Positions 31,382-39,846 of a stretch of 64,000 nt of DNA are shown in pieces. Within the stretch, counting starts at the first letter, position 1. Each line of letters starts with the position of its first letter. The position numbers and the translations under genes were made by a program. Below the pieces are notes generated by a model. The model had not been told where the DNA came from and searched no databases. It worked only from the letters and a program-made list of their open reading frames with translations. Origin of the DNA: Heyndrickxia coagulans DSM 1 = ATCC 7050 (lineage in GTDB: Bacteria > Bacillota > Bacilli > Bacillales > Bacillaceae_C); assembly GCF_000290615.1 (NCBI RefSeq), contig NZ_ALAS01000125.1, positions 1-64,000 on the forward strand. The letters run 5' to 3'.

Positions 31382-31951
31382 TTACGCCCCTTCTTCCTTC
31401 ATCACTAAATCATTGTATAAAGCAATCGTATCCGGAAAAACAGGCTGATTCCGGCCAATTAAAAATGCAATGGTGTGCCCGGCTGCATACAACACCGCTT
31501 CATCGAGATCTTTGCCCGCAAGCCGCCTTGCTTCTTCGACACCCGGAAAATTCCGGCCCGGTTCAATATAATCAGCCAGATATACAATTTTCTCAAGCAG
31601 CGTCATCCCGGCCCTGCCCGATGTATGGTATTTAATGGCATCGAGCACTTCCCGGTCAGTGATGCCGGCTTCTTTTTCCACCAGATAAGCGCCAACAGGG
31701 GCATGCCATAATTCATGATGGAAAGAAAGCAGCCGTTCATCCATCTTTTGATCAATGATGATTTGCTTCATTTCCTCTTCCGGACGGAATTTTGCATAAT
31801 CATGGAAAATCGCCGCAAGTTCCGCTTTTTTCCGGTCAGCATGATATTTTTCCGCCAGCCAGACGGCGCTTTCGGCAACGCCGAGCGTATGGATATAACG
31901 GCGCTCCGTCAGCTGGGCTTTCACAAGTTCCAATGCTTTCTCACGTTCCAT
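31382..31951 (-). CDS. yqeK: HD-domain Ap4A hydrolase YqeK
   Basis: YqeK-type HD proteins hydrolyse diadenosine tetraphosphate symmetrically. The 189-residue protein has the HD metal motif AIFHDYAK near residue 49, an upstream RYIHTLGVAESA histidine near 21, and HELWHAPVGAYLV near 80. It overlaps nadD by 11 bases, and in Bacillus the two are always adjacent and sometimes fused. The C-terminal KEEGA ends the frame one base before rsfS begins. Confidence 0.94.
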   Translation of the reverse strand: MEREKALELVKAQLTERRYIHTLGVAESAVWLAEKYHADRKKAELAAIFHDYAKFRPEEEMKQIIIDQKMDERLLSFHHELWHAPVGAYLVEKEAGITDREVLDAIKYHTSGRAGMTLLEKIVYLADYIEPGRNFPGVEEARRLAGKDLDEAVLYAAGHTIAFLIGRNQPVFPDTIALYNDLVMKEEGA

Positions 31952-32510
31952 ATAAATGATGCTCCTTTATATATTCCCACACTGCATCCGGAATTAAATA
32001 TTTTACCGACCGTTTTTTTTCCAGGCGTTCACGGATCAGCGAGGAGGAAATATGAATTTCCGGAATTTCAACAAATTGGACAGGATACTTTGTCTGGTGC
32101 GAATATGCCGGCCGGTTGACGCCGACAAAGCGGACAAGCCGGACGAGCTGGTCGATATTCCGCCATTTCGGCAAATATTCGATCATATCCGCGCCAATGA
32201 TAAAATAAAAGTCCGTATCAGGTTCCCGCTTTTTAAGCAGCACCATTGTGTCATATGTGTAGGAGCGGCCGGGCCTCTCCATCTCTATGGCCTCAATCGA
32301 AAATGCCGGCTGCCCCGAAATGGCAAGCGTGAGCATTTTGATCCGGTCACATCCGGTGATGCCGGCCGTTTTTTCTTTATGGGGCGGATTTTGGTTCGGC
32401 ATAAAACGGACTTCGTCAAGTTTCAGATCCTGCAAAATTTCGTTCGCTATAATCAAATGGCCGATATGCGGAGGGTCGAACGTCCCCCCTAAAATACCCA
32501 CTTTTTTCAT
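31941..32510 (-). CDS. nadD: Nicotinate-nucleotide adenylyltransferase
   Basis: NadD adenylates nicotinate mononucleotide to deamido-NAD. The 189-residue product (from the ATG at 32510, with GGGTGGGCGG upstream) starts MKKVGILGGTFDPPHIGHLI. This holds the nucleotidyltransferase motif GGTFDPPHIGH. The C-terminal ISSSLIRERL is the ISSTxIR signature. A start three codons upstream is possible but gives a non-family N-terminus. It is flanked by yhbY and the overlapping yqeK. Confidence 0.97.
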   Translation of the reverse strand: MKKVGILGGTFDPPHIGHLIIANEILQDLKLDEVRFMPNQNPPHKEKTAGITGCDRIKMLTLAISGQPAFSIEAIEMERPGRSYTYDTMVLLKKREPDTDFYFIIGADMIEYLPKWRNIDQLVRLVRFVGVNRPAYSHQTKYPVQFVEIPEIHISSSLIRERLEKKRSVKYLIPDAVWEYIKEHHLYGT

Positions 32511-32521
32511 GCCGCCCACCC

Positions 32522-32812
32522 TTAAGGCAAAACAATCTCTTTATGGTTTTTCGATTCTTTATAAAGGACAATCGTATTGCCGATGATTTGCACGAGTTCC
32601 GCATGCGCCCCTTCTGCAAGTGCTGCGGCAACAGAATCCTTATCTTCCTCGCAGTTTTGCAGGACGCTGATTTTTAACAGTTCCCGCGCTTCAAGCGCCT
32701 CCTGCACCTGTTTGACCATATTTTCATTGACCCCGCCTTTTCCGACCTGAAAAATCGGGCTCAAATGGTGGGCTTTTGCCCGCAAAAAACGTTTTTGTTT
32801 ACCTGTTAACAT
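32522..32812 (-). CDS. yhbY: Ribosome assembly RNA-binding protein YhbY
   Basis: YhbY (YqeI) is a CRM-domain protein associated with pre-50S particles. The 96-residue protein starts MLTGKQKRFLRAKAHHLSPI and has the CRM signature QVGKGGVNENMV, whose GxGG loop binds RNA. It ends with NTIVLYKESK. It overlaps aroE by seven bases and precedes nadD by 11, as in other Bacillaceae. Confidence 0.95.
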   Translation of the reverse strand: MLTGKQKRFLRAKAHHLSPIFQVGKGGVNENMVKQVQEALEARELLKISVLQNCEEDKDSVAAALAEGAHAELVQIIGNTIVLYKESKNHKEIVLP

Positions 32813-33648
32813 GAACTTCCTCCTAAAATGCCTTCAACGATCTTTTTCATTTTCCTGGTATCCGGCTTTACGCCGGTCCATTTTTCAAACGCAATGGCCC
32901 CCTGGTAGATAAACATGCCGAGGCCGTTCTGCACCCGGGCGCCGCGTTTTTTTGCTTCTTTTAAAAATTTCGTTTCAAAAGGATTGTATATGATATCAGA
33001 CACAAACGCACCAGGCTTTAAATGGCGGAGGGAAAGCGGCTGCGCGTCTGTATCCGGATGCATGCCGATCGACGTCGTCTGCACAATCAGCGTATAATTC
33101 CCCAGCTGTTCTTCCGTTTCTTTAAGCGTAAGCACCTTCGACGGGCACGGAAAAGGGCTTTCGTCCCGCATTTCTTCCGCTTTTTTTACCGTGCGGTTGC
33201 ACAGATCAACGGTTACCGCCCCTTCCCGGCAAAGCGTATAATAAATCGCTCTTGCCGCACCGCCCGCGCCGATGACAAGCACTTTTTCCCCGGAAAGCAC
33301 CCGTCCGCTTTCTTCTTTCAGCGCCTGCATAAACCCCGGGCCGTCCGTATTATACCCGACCCATCCGTGTGGGGTGCGGATTACGGTATTAACGGCACCG
33401 ATCGTTTCCGCAAGCGGATCAATGTCATCGAGATACGGCATGATCGCCTGCTTATGCGGAATGGTCACATTAAATCCGGCCACGCCGATTGCTTTCATGC
33501 CGTTTACGGCGGCTTCCAGATTTTCCGGTGTGACATGGAAAGCATGATAGTCTGCATCAATCCCGAGTGCCCGGAATGCTTCATTGTGCATCGCAGGCGA
33601 CAGCGAATGGGCAATCGGGTCACCGATCACCCCGTATAAATCGCGCAT
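32806..33648 (-). CDS. aroE: Shikimate dehydrogenase
   Basis: AroE reduces 3-dehydroshikimate with NADPH in aromatic amino acid synthesis. The 280-residue protein has the substrate site SLSPAMHN near residue 14, the catalytic lysine in NVTIPHKQ near 63, NTDGPGF near 100, and the NADP loop VIGAGGAARAI near 125. The ATG at 33648 gives the same length as B. subtilis AroE; a GTG three codons earlier lacks spacing to GGGGAGTG. The neighbouring genes are for ribosome assembly, a common Bacillus mix. Confidence 0.97.
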   Translation of the reverse strand: MRDLYGVIGDPIAHSLSPAMHNEAFRALGIDADYHAFHVTPENLEAAVNGMKAIGVAGFNVTIPHKQAIMPYLDDIDPLAETIGAVNTVIRTPHGWVGYNTDGPGFMQALKEESGRVLSGEKVLVIGAGGAARAIYYTLCREGAVTVDLCNRTVKKAEEMRDESPFPCPSKVLTLKETEEQLGNYTLIVQTTSIGMHPDTDAQPLSLRHLKPGAFVSDIIYNPFETKFLKEAKKRGARVQNGLGMFIYQGAIAFEKWTGVKPDTRKMKKIVEGILGGSSC

Positions 33649-33681
33649 ATTTCTCACTCCCCGTTAAAAACAGAACCTTTT

Positions 33682-34788
33682 TCAGATCAACGACCGGCGC
33701 AGCATGACCCGGACGCCCTTTGGCACATAGGCCGCGACAACGGCGCCCGGTTCGTTGACCGTCACCCAGCCAAGCCCGGAAAAAACAATATCCGTCTTTC
33801 CTTCTTTAATGGAAAATTCATGGCGAACGAGCGCCGGGAAATCCGCGGCTTCCGCTTTCCCCGGCGGCTGGAGCAATTCCCCGAGCTGGCGCGCATATAA
33901 ATCATCCGCATTTTCAAGTTTTGTACGGTGAATCTTTAAAGCATTTGAAACATAGCAGACAAATGACCGTCTGCCGCCTTTTATATAATCAAGCCGCGCA
34001 AGGCCGCCGAAAAACAGCGTCTGCCGTTCATTCAGCTGGAATACAGCCGGCTTGATTTCTTTTTTCGGTGTAATCACCCTTAATTCGTTTTTCCCGACGA
34101 AATGCGCCATCTGGTGGTGGTTGATGATCCCCGGCGTGTCATAAAGAGATGTGCCGTCATCAAGCGGGATGCCGATCATATCCAGCGTCGTCCCCGGAAA
34201 ATAGGATGTGGTGATGACATCTTTTTCCCCTGTTGCCTGCCGTATAATGCGATTGATAAAAGTGGATTTCCCAACATTCGTGCAGCCGGCAACATACACA
34301 TCTTTCCCGTTCCGGTACTGTTCGATGGCAGCCATCGCTTCATCCATGCCGTGCCCCTTTGCCGCGCTCACAAGCAGCACATCGGCCGGACGGAGCCCGA
34401 GTTCTTTCGCCTGCTGCTTCATCCAGTTGGCCATTTTCGCTCTTTTCACCGATTTTGGCAGGAGATCCTCTTTATTGCCGATTAAAAGAACCGGGTTTTT
34501 GCCTGCGAAACGGTGGAATCCCGGCAGCCAGGACCCGTTGAAATCAAAAATATCGACAATTTTTACAACCAGCGCATCCACCTGCCCGAGCCGGTTTAAA
34601 ATTTTTAAAAAATCATCGTCTGTAAGCGGCACGTCCTGCACTTCATTGTAATGTTTCAATCTGAAGCAGCGCTGGCAAATGACCTGCTCTTTTTCCAGCG
34701 CAGATTTTGGCGCGTAGCCTGCCTCATCCGGATCTTCCGTCTGGATGAGCGCCCCGCAGCCGATACAATGGACAGCTTCTTTTTCCAA
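33682..34788 (-). CDS. yqeH: Circularly permuted GTPase YqeH
   Basis: YqeH is needed for 30S subunit biogenesis. The 368-residue protein opens with a treble-clef zinc finger, CIGCG then CQRC about 27 residues on. The permuted GTPase follows, with G4 LIGNKEDLL near 108, G5 VSAAKGHG near 143, and G1 GCTNVGKSTF near 175 after them. A C-terminal RNA-binding domain ends the protein. I start at the TTG at 34788, three bases from the yqeG stop codon: GGGAGG is seven bases upstream and the resulting MEKEAVHCIGC matches B. subtilis. Confidence 0.95.
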   Translation of the reverse strand: MEKEAVHCIGCGALIQTEDPDEAGYAPKSALEKEQVICQRCFRLKHYNEVQDVPLTDDDFLKILNRLGQVDALVVKIVDIFDFNGSWLPGFHRFAGKNPVLLIGNKEDLLPKSVKRAKMANWMKQQAKELGLRPADVLLVSAAKGHGMDEAMAAIEQYRNGKDVYVAGCTNVGKSTFINRIIRQATGEKDVITTSYFPGTTLDMIGIPLDDGTSLYDTPGIINHHQMAHFVGKNELRVITPKKEIKPAVFQLNERQTLFFGGLARLDYIKGGRRSFVCYVSNALKIHRTKLENADDLYARQLGELLQPPGKAEAADFPALVRHEFSIKEGKTDIVFSGLGWVTVNEPGAVVAAYVPKGVRVMLRRSLI

Positions 34789-34790
34789 AT

Positions 34791-35309
34791 TCAATCCTCC
34801 CAAGTCAAATAACCTTTTTTCCTGAACCAGCCCATAATCCGGCGCTCAATCATCCGGTTGAGTTTCGTCGCAAAGCCATCTGATTGCGCAACCGGGACGA
34901 CGAGAATCGTATAAAAACCGCTTCTGTTGCCGCCGAGCACATCGGTCAAAAGCTGGTCGCCGATCACGACGGTTTCTTCCTTTTTCACGTCCATGATAGC
35001 AAGCGCCTTGCGGAATGCTTTGCCAAGCGGTTTTCTCGCTCTGAAAAGAAACGGGATGCCAAGCGGGTCCGCAAATGTTTTGACCCGCATTTCATTATTA
35101 TTGGAAACAATCGTGATTTTGATATGATGTTCCTGCATGTCCTGGAACCATTGGACCAGTTTTGGCGGCGCACTCGGCCTGTCCCACTCGACCAATGTAT
35201 TGTCCAAATCGGTGATGATGGCTTTAATGCCATGCTTTTTTAATTCTTCCGGCCTGATTGACAGCACCGATTTCACTTGCCGGTCCGGCAAAAAATTTTT
35301 CAAGATCAA
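34791..35309 (-). CDS. yqeG: YqeG family HAD-type phosphatase
   Basis: YqeG belongs to the HAD IIIA phosphatase group; the mitochondrial homologue dephosphorylates phosphatidylglycerophosphate, but the bacterial substrate is unproven. The 172-residue protein has motif I ITDLDNTLVEWDRP (nucleophile and acid/base aspartates), motif II VSNNNEMRV and motif IV VIGDQLLTDVLGGNR. I chose TTG at 35309: GGAGTG is seven bases upstream and the length equals B. subtilis YqeG. TTG at 35303 and ATG at 35324 are alternatives. It is the first gene of its operon. Confidence 0.93.
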   Translation of the reverse strand: MILKNFLPDRQVKSVLSIRPEELKKHGIKAIITDLDNTLVEWDRPSAPPKLVQWFQDMQEHHIKITIVSNNNEMRVKTFADPLGIPFLFRARKPLGKAFRKALAIMDVKKEETVVIGDQLLTDVLGGNRSGFYTILVVPVAQSDGFATKLNRMIERRIMGWFRKKGYLTWED

Positions 35310-35412
35310 TCCGTGACACTCCATTCATTTTACCGTTCTGTCCACAAGATGCAAGCTTACCCGCCCGTTTATGAGTATATTGTCCCGAATATGCTTCATT
35401 CAAGTTTCTTTT

Positions 35413-35440
35413 ATCATAACAATTTCTACAAATTATTCAA
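35413..35440 (-). promoter_or_regulatory. Probable promoter of the yqeG operon
   Basis: TTGAAT (35435-35440) and TATGAT (35413-35418) are spaced by 16 bases. The leader to yqeG would be about 95 bases. Confidence 0.55.
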
Positions 35441-35480
35441 CTGATAGCAATGCCCTGTTCCCCGGAAGCCGGAAACAGGA

Positions 35481-35513
35481 AAAACCGCCGGGCAGTGCGC
35501 GCTCAGCGGTTTT
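35481..35513 (-). terminator. Terminator downstream of glcF
   Basis: AAAACCGC (35481-35488) pairs with GCGGTTTT (35506-35513) around a 17-base GC-rich loop that can pair further. It lies 96 bases past the glcF stop codon and upstream of the yqeG promoter. Confidence 0.6.
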
Positions 35514-35608
35514 GATTGCTTTCCATTAGTCTTGTCCGTATCCATGGGTAAATCGCAAAGCTGCCATGCCTGCTGCTTGAAAATGTTGTGTTTTTCTTGC
35601 TTTGCGCT

Positions 35609-36949
35609 TTATACTTTCGCATTTTCCCCCATTGCTTCGATCAGCAGGTCGGCGATATGGACAGCGCGGACTTTTCCGCTTAAACCGGCCCGTTCGATCC
35701 CGAGTTTCATTTGCAGCAGGCAGCCCGGGTTGGCGGTCACAATGGTTGTGGCATGTGTCGCTTTTGCGTTTTCCATTTTATGGTCCAAAATTTGCATGGA
35801 CATCTCCGACTCGACAATATTGTAAATGCCGGCCGACCCGCAGCAGTGGTCCGCTTCCTTCATTTCCCGGAATTCTACATTTTCGATGGCGCCAATGAGC
35901 AGGCGCGGCGCGGAAGAGGTCTTCATCACATTGCGCAAATGGCATGAATCCTGGTACGTGACCACCTGGTGCGGGAGGCTGAGTTTCCGTTTATGGAAGC
36001 CCAGCTCTACGAGAATAGCGGAAATATCTTTTATTTTGCTTGAAAATGCCGCTGCCCGTTCCGCCCATTCCGGATCGTCTTTTAACAAATGGCCGTAATC
36101 GATTAAATAAGCGCCGCAGCCGCCGGCATTCGTGATAATATAATCAGCGCGCAAATCTTCGAAAGCCTTGATATTGCGGCGGGCAAGGTCCTTTGCCATC
36201 TCTTTTTCGCCGCCATGGCCATGCAGCGCCCCGCAGCATGCCTGGTCCTGCGGGATGACAACCTCACAGCCGGCAAGCTGCAATAGTTTCAATGTCGCAT
36301 CATTGGTTTCCATGAACATCGTGTCCATCAGGCAGCCGGTAAAAAAGGCAACGCGTTTTTTCACTTCCGCTTTTGGCATCAAATGTTCCGGGCGCTGTTT
36401 CATTTCCTTCCATTTTGGAATTTTTGGCAGCACTTTTTCCATGGACGATAAATTTTTCGGCAGAAGCTTTAAAGCGCCTGTCGCATGCGCCGCTTTTTGC
36501 AGGCCGCTCCGCTGGTAAAAACCGATCAGGCCTGTTAAAGCGCGCATCCGATTCTGGTGCGGGAACAATTCTTCAAAGACCGCTTTGCGGAGCACTTTTA
36601 CCGGCAGGGACTGCTTCTTTTTCTTCGACTGCTGGATAATATCCCGCGCTTCTTCCAAAAGATGCCCGTACTGGACGCCGGGCGGGCATACCGATTCGCA
36701 AGCCCGGCAGCCGAGGCACAAGTCCAAAGAGCGCTCCACATCTTCATCCGGTTCGATAATGCCGTCCACAACGGCTTTCATCAATGCAATCCGGCCGCGC
36801 GGCGAGTGCGATTCTTTGAACCCCGATTCAATATAGGTCGGACAGGATGGCAGGCAAAAGCCGCAGCGCATGCAGTTCAGCAGCTGGTCTTCGTCCATCC
36901 TTTCCCTGAATTTCTGCTGGATTTCTTTTTGTTGTTCGGCTGTAATCAT
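35609..36949 (-). CDS. glcF: Glycolate oxidase iron-sulfur subunit
   Basis: GlcF carries electrons from the flavin subunit to the chain. The 446-residue protein has two 4Fe-4S motifs, CMRCGFCLPSCPTY near residue 25 and CLGCRACESVCPPG near 76. Two CCG domains follow, with QACCGALHGH and DHCCGSAGIYN. The ATG at 36949 overlaps the glcD stop codon (ATGA), indicating coupling. No glcE follows; the two-gene form glcD-glcF is usual in Bacillus (ysfC-ysfD). Confidence 0.93.
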   Translation of the reverse strand: MITAEQQKEIQQKFRERMDEDQLLNCMRCGFCLPSCPTYIESGFKESHSPRGRIALMKAVVDGIIEPDEDVERSLDLCLGCRACESVCPPGVQYGHLLEEARDIIQQSKKKKQSLPVKVLRKAVFEELFPHQNRMRALTGLIGFYQRSGLQKAAHATGALKLLPKNLSSMEKVLPKIPKWKEMKQRPEHLMPKAEVKKRVAFFTGCLMDTMFMETNDATLKLLQLAGCEVVIPQDQACCGALHGHGGEKEMAKDLARRNIKAFEDLRADYIITNAGGCGAYLIDYGHLLKDDPEWAERAAAFSSKIKDISAILVELGFHKRKLSLPHQVVTYQDSCHLRNVMKTSSAPRLLIGAIENVEFREMKEADHCCGSAGIYNIVESEMSMQILDHKMENAKATHATTIVTANPGCLLQMKLGIERAGLSGKVRAVHIADLLIEAMGENAKV

Positions 36950-38355
36950 TTTTCCATCACCACTCGATCCGTTTCTTTGGCAAAGACTTTGCCGGGATTT
37001 AAAATATGGTTCGGGTCCAGCGCATTTTTGATCGCATTCATGACGCCAATGCCCGTTTCCCCGAGTTTCCATTCAAGATACGGCGCTTTCGCCCTCCCGA
37101 CGCCATGTTCGCCGGTAATCGTGCCGCCCAGTTCAATCGCTTTTTGAAAAATTTCCGCAAAGGCTTTTTCAACCCGCTCCATTTCGTCCTGATCCCGGAT
37201 ATCGGCAAGGCAGGTCGGGTGCAGATTCCCGTCCCCCGCATGGCCGAATGTCCCGATATGGAGCCCGTATTTTTCAGCAATTTCATTGATTGCCACCACC
37301 ATCTTTGCGACTTCGGAACGCGGCACGGTCGCATCTTCCAAAATCGTTGTCGGCTTCAGGCGGGCGAGTGCGCTTAAAGCGCTCCTTCTTGCCGTCATGA
37401 GCGCTTCCGCATGTTCCGGGGAAGCTGCCACCTTTACATCGACTGCATGTTGCTTGCGGCAAATTTCCGCGATCTTTTCAATATCGCGTTCCACCACTTC
37501 CTGCGGGCCGTCCTGCTCGATCAAAAGCACTGCCTTCACATTGGTCGGTAGGCCGATATGCGCAAAAGCTTCCACCGCCTGCAGTGTCGGCTGGTCCAGA
37601 AATTCCAGCGTCGCCGGGATGATCCGGTTCGCAATAATGTCGGAAACCGTTTGCGCGCACGCTTCAATATCCTGGTAAAGCGCCAGCATCGTCTTTTTTG
37701 CTTCCGGCATCGGCAAAAGTTTCAGCGTCGCTTCCGTAATGACGGCGAGCGTCCCTTCCGAACCGACCAAAAGCCGCGTCAAATCGTAGCCGGCTACATC
37801 TTTCGCCAGTTTTCCGCCGGTGCGGATGACCTCGCCGCTTGCAAGCACGGCTTCAAGTGCCAGCACATAGTCGCGGGTCACCCCGTATTTCAAACCGCGT
37901 AGCCCGCCGGAATTTTCGTTGATATTGCCGCCAATGGTCGAAATCTTCATCGAACTCGGGTCCGGCGGATAAAACAGCCCCTTTGCTTCCACCGCTTTGA
38001 TCATATCGAGCGTGATCACGCCGGGCTCAACCGTCACCGTCAGATTCTCTTCGTCAATCTCAAGGATGCGGTTCATATGCTTAAAAACGAGCACAATCCC
38101 CCCTTCCACCGGGCATGTGCCGGCGCAAAGGTTGGAGCCGGATCCGCGCGGGACAACCGGAATCCGGTATTCGTTGCAAAGCTTCACAATCGCCTGCACT
38201 TCTGCTTTATTGCGCGGCGCGACAACCGCATCCGGCATCGCCTGGAACTGCGGGCTGGCGTCATAGGAATATACAAGCCGGCCCGCCTGCGTGTCATCGT
38301 AATTTTCCCGGCCGACGACTTGAATCAGTTTTTCTTTGGCCCCGCTTTCAATCAT
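36946..38355 (-). CDS. glcD: Glycolate oxidase FAD subunit
   Basis: GlcD oxidises glycolate, and in related proteins D-lactate, using FAD. The 469-residue protein has a PCMH-type FAD domain with VVPRGSGSNLCAGTCPVEGG, GGNINENSGGLRGLKYG and LLVGSEGTLAVITEATLKL. The C-terminal domain carries FGHAGDGNLHPT with the metal-binding histidines and ends near EHGVGRAK. The exact substrate cannot be told from sequence: D-lactate is an alternative. It is divergent from a CdaR-type regulator, which likely controls it. Confidence 0.92.
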   Translation of the reverse strand: MIESGAKEKLIQVVGRENYDDTQAGRLVYSYDASPQFQAMPDAVVAPRNKAEVQAIVKLCNEYRIPVVPRGSGSNLCAGTCPVEGGIVLVFKHMNRILEIDEENLTVTVEPGVITLDMIKAVEAKGLFYPPDPSSMKISTIGGNINENSGGLRGLKYGVTRDYVLALEAVLASGEVIRTGGKLAKDVAGYDLTRLLVGSEGTLAVITEATLKLLPMPEAKKTMLALYQDIEACAQTVSDIIANRIIPATLEFLDQPTLQAVEAFAHIGLPTNVKAVLLIEQDGPQEVVERDIEKIAEICRKQHAVDVKVAASPEHAEALMTARRSALSALARLKPTTILEDATVPRSEVAKMVVAINEIAEKYGLHIGTFGHAGDGNLHPTCLADIRDQDEMERVEKAFAEIFQKAIELGGTITGEHGVGRAKAPYLEWKLGETGIGVMNAIKNALDPNHILNPGKVFAKETDRVVMEK

Positions 38356-38431
38356 GAAACATTCCCCCGTTCTTTTTGATCTTTGATACAGTCAAAAAAT
38401 TGTTTTCTGTTTCTTTTTATGATAAATCTAA

Positions 38432-38446
38432 ATCATGGGGAATGAT
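38432..38446. promoter_or_regulatory. Possible operator between glcD and cdaR
   Basis: ATCAT and ATGAT flank GGGGA as a short inverted repeat, centrally placed in the 162-base divergent space. It is a candidate site for the CdaR-type regulator; a repeat this short can occur by chance. Confidence 0.3.
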
Positions 38447-38517
38447 ATAGATAAAGATACAAAGTTTACCGGTTTCTTTTGCTTGTTTTTTAGACTTTTA
38501 TACAAAGGTGGGCCGAG

Positions 38518-39627
38518 ATGCTATTATACACGAAACTTGCTAAAAATATCGTAAATGAAGTGCAATCGGTGATGGATGAGGATATCATCGTCGTGGATGA
38601 AAGCGGGGTGATTATTGCCTCGACGCAAAAAGAACGGATCGGGCATATCCATGCAGGGGCGCGCAAAGTTTTTCAAACGGGCCGGAAGCTGTACATTGAT
38701 GAAAAAATGGCGGCGCAGATGGAAGGCGTGCGGTCGGGGATCAACATGCCAATCCGGTTTGAAGGCCGGACCATCGGGGTGATCGGGGTGACGGGAAACC
38801 CGGAAAAAGTTGAACATTATGCGGAATTGATCCGGCGGCTGACGGAATTGATCATTCAGGAAACCGTCCGGACTGAACAAATCCAGTCGAAAACAAGGGG
38901 GCTTGAGGCTTACTTTTACGAATGGGTGAATCTTGAGGCCTATGACCAGCATTTTGCCGAACGCGGGATGATGCTCGGGATTCCGGTGCAGGATCCGCAT
39001 ATTTGCTGCTTGTTAAAAGCGGAGATCCCGCAAGCGGTGGAAACGGATGCTTTTCGCTTGCTGCAGGCGGAATTTGAGAACAGCCGGGATCTAATCGTCC
39101 GCTGGGGGCCCGGGCTTTTTCTGCTGCTGATCAGTGCAGAAACACCGTTTGCCGCCCGCAGCCTCAGGAGCCGTTTCGAAGCCGTCCAGCATGAATTCGC
39201 TTGGAAATACGGCATCCCCTGTGCGGCCGGAGTCGGGAAAACAGCCGGCACAGTAGTCATTCGCCAATCATTTAAAGAAGCGCAAAAAGCCCTGGCATCC
39301 GCCGAAAAAACGGGCAGCATCGTCTTTTACGAAGACCTGCTGCTTGATCTTTTGGTCCAGGAAGTGCAGGACGATACACGGAATGCGTTTGTACAAAGAA
39401 CGATCGGGAAACTGTACAGCCACTCCGGCCTGCTTGAAACATTGCAGGCCTTTCTCGCCCATGACCTGTCCCTGAAAAAAACGGCCGCTGCCCTGCATGT
39501 GCATATCAATACGCTCCATTACAGGCTGAAACAGATCCGCGATGTAACCGGCATTGACCCGAAAAAAGCGGACGGCATTGCCTTGTTTTCCTTGGCCCTT
39601 CACCTGGAAGGGCAGGAAAACTTGTAA
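38518..39627 (+). CDS. CdaR/PucR family transcriptional regulator
   Basis: This is a sugar-diacid-type regulator similar to B. subtilis YsfB, which lies beside the glycolate oxidase genes. The 369-residue protein has an N-terminal diacid-recognition domain (about 5-135; IIVVDESGVIIAS and RIGHIHAGA), a degenerate GGDEF-like middle and a C-terminal PucR helix-turn-helix (LKKTAAALHVHINTLHYRLK, about 320-340). The start follows GGTGGGCCGAG. Its divergence from glcDF suggests activation by glycolate or a related acid, which is inference. Confidence 0.9.
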   Translation: MLLYTKLAKNIVNEVQSVMDEDIIVVDESGVIIASTQKERIGHIHAGARKVFQTGRKLYIDEKMAAQMEGVRSGINMPIRFEGRTIGVIGVTGNPEKVEHYAELIRRLTELIIQETVRTEQIQSKTRGLEAYFYEWVNLEAYDQHFAERGMMLGIPVQDPHICCLLKAEIPQAVETDAFRLLQAEFENSRDLIVRWGPGLFLLLISAETPFAARSLRSRFEAVQHEFAWKYGIPCAAGVGKTAGTVVIRQSFKEAQKALASAEKTGSIVFYEDLLLDLLVQEVQDDTRNAFVQRTIGKLYSHSGLLETLQAFLAHDLSLKKTAAALHVHINTLHYRLKQIRDVTGIDPKKADGIALFSLALHLEGQENL

Positions 39628-39813
39628 CCTGTTGCAGCGGGATGGGGGCAGGAATGTTGCTTTCAATGAACCAGACCCGCACAGAAAGCATCCGCAGGTT
39701 TTTACCACTGTGCAGGCGCCCTTTCCAGTATATCGGTTTCTTGCGAGGCACGGATTCCAAATAATCGGATACCGCTGCTTTTTTACATTTTTTAACCTGC
39801 TTCTTCCCATACC

Positions 39814-39844
39814 AAAAAGAGCGGGACACATTCCCGCCCTTTTT
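39814..39844. terminator. Bidirectional terminator cdaR-type gene / multicopper oxidase
   Basis: AAAAAGAGCGGGA (39814-39826) pairs with TCCCGCCCTTTTT (39832-39844) with one mismatch. It sits between convergent genes. The 39628-39813 stretch before it holds no gene I can support. Confidence 0.85.
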
Positions 39845-39846
39845 CG

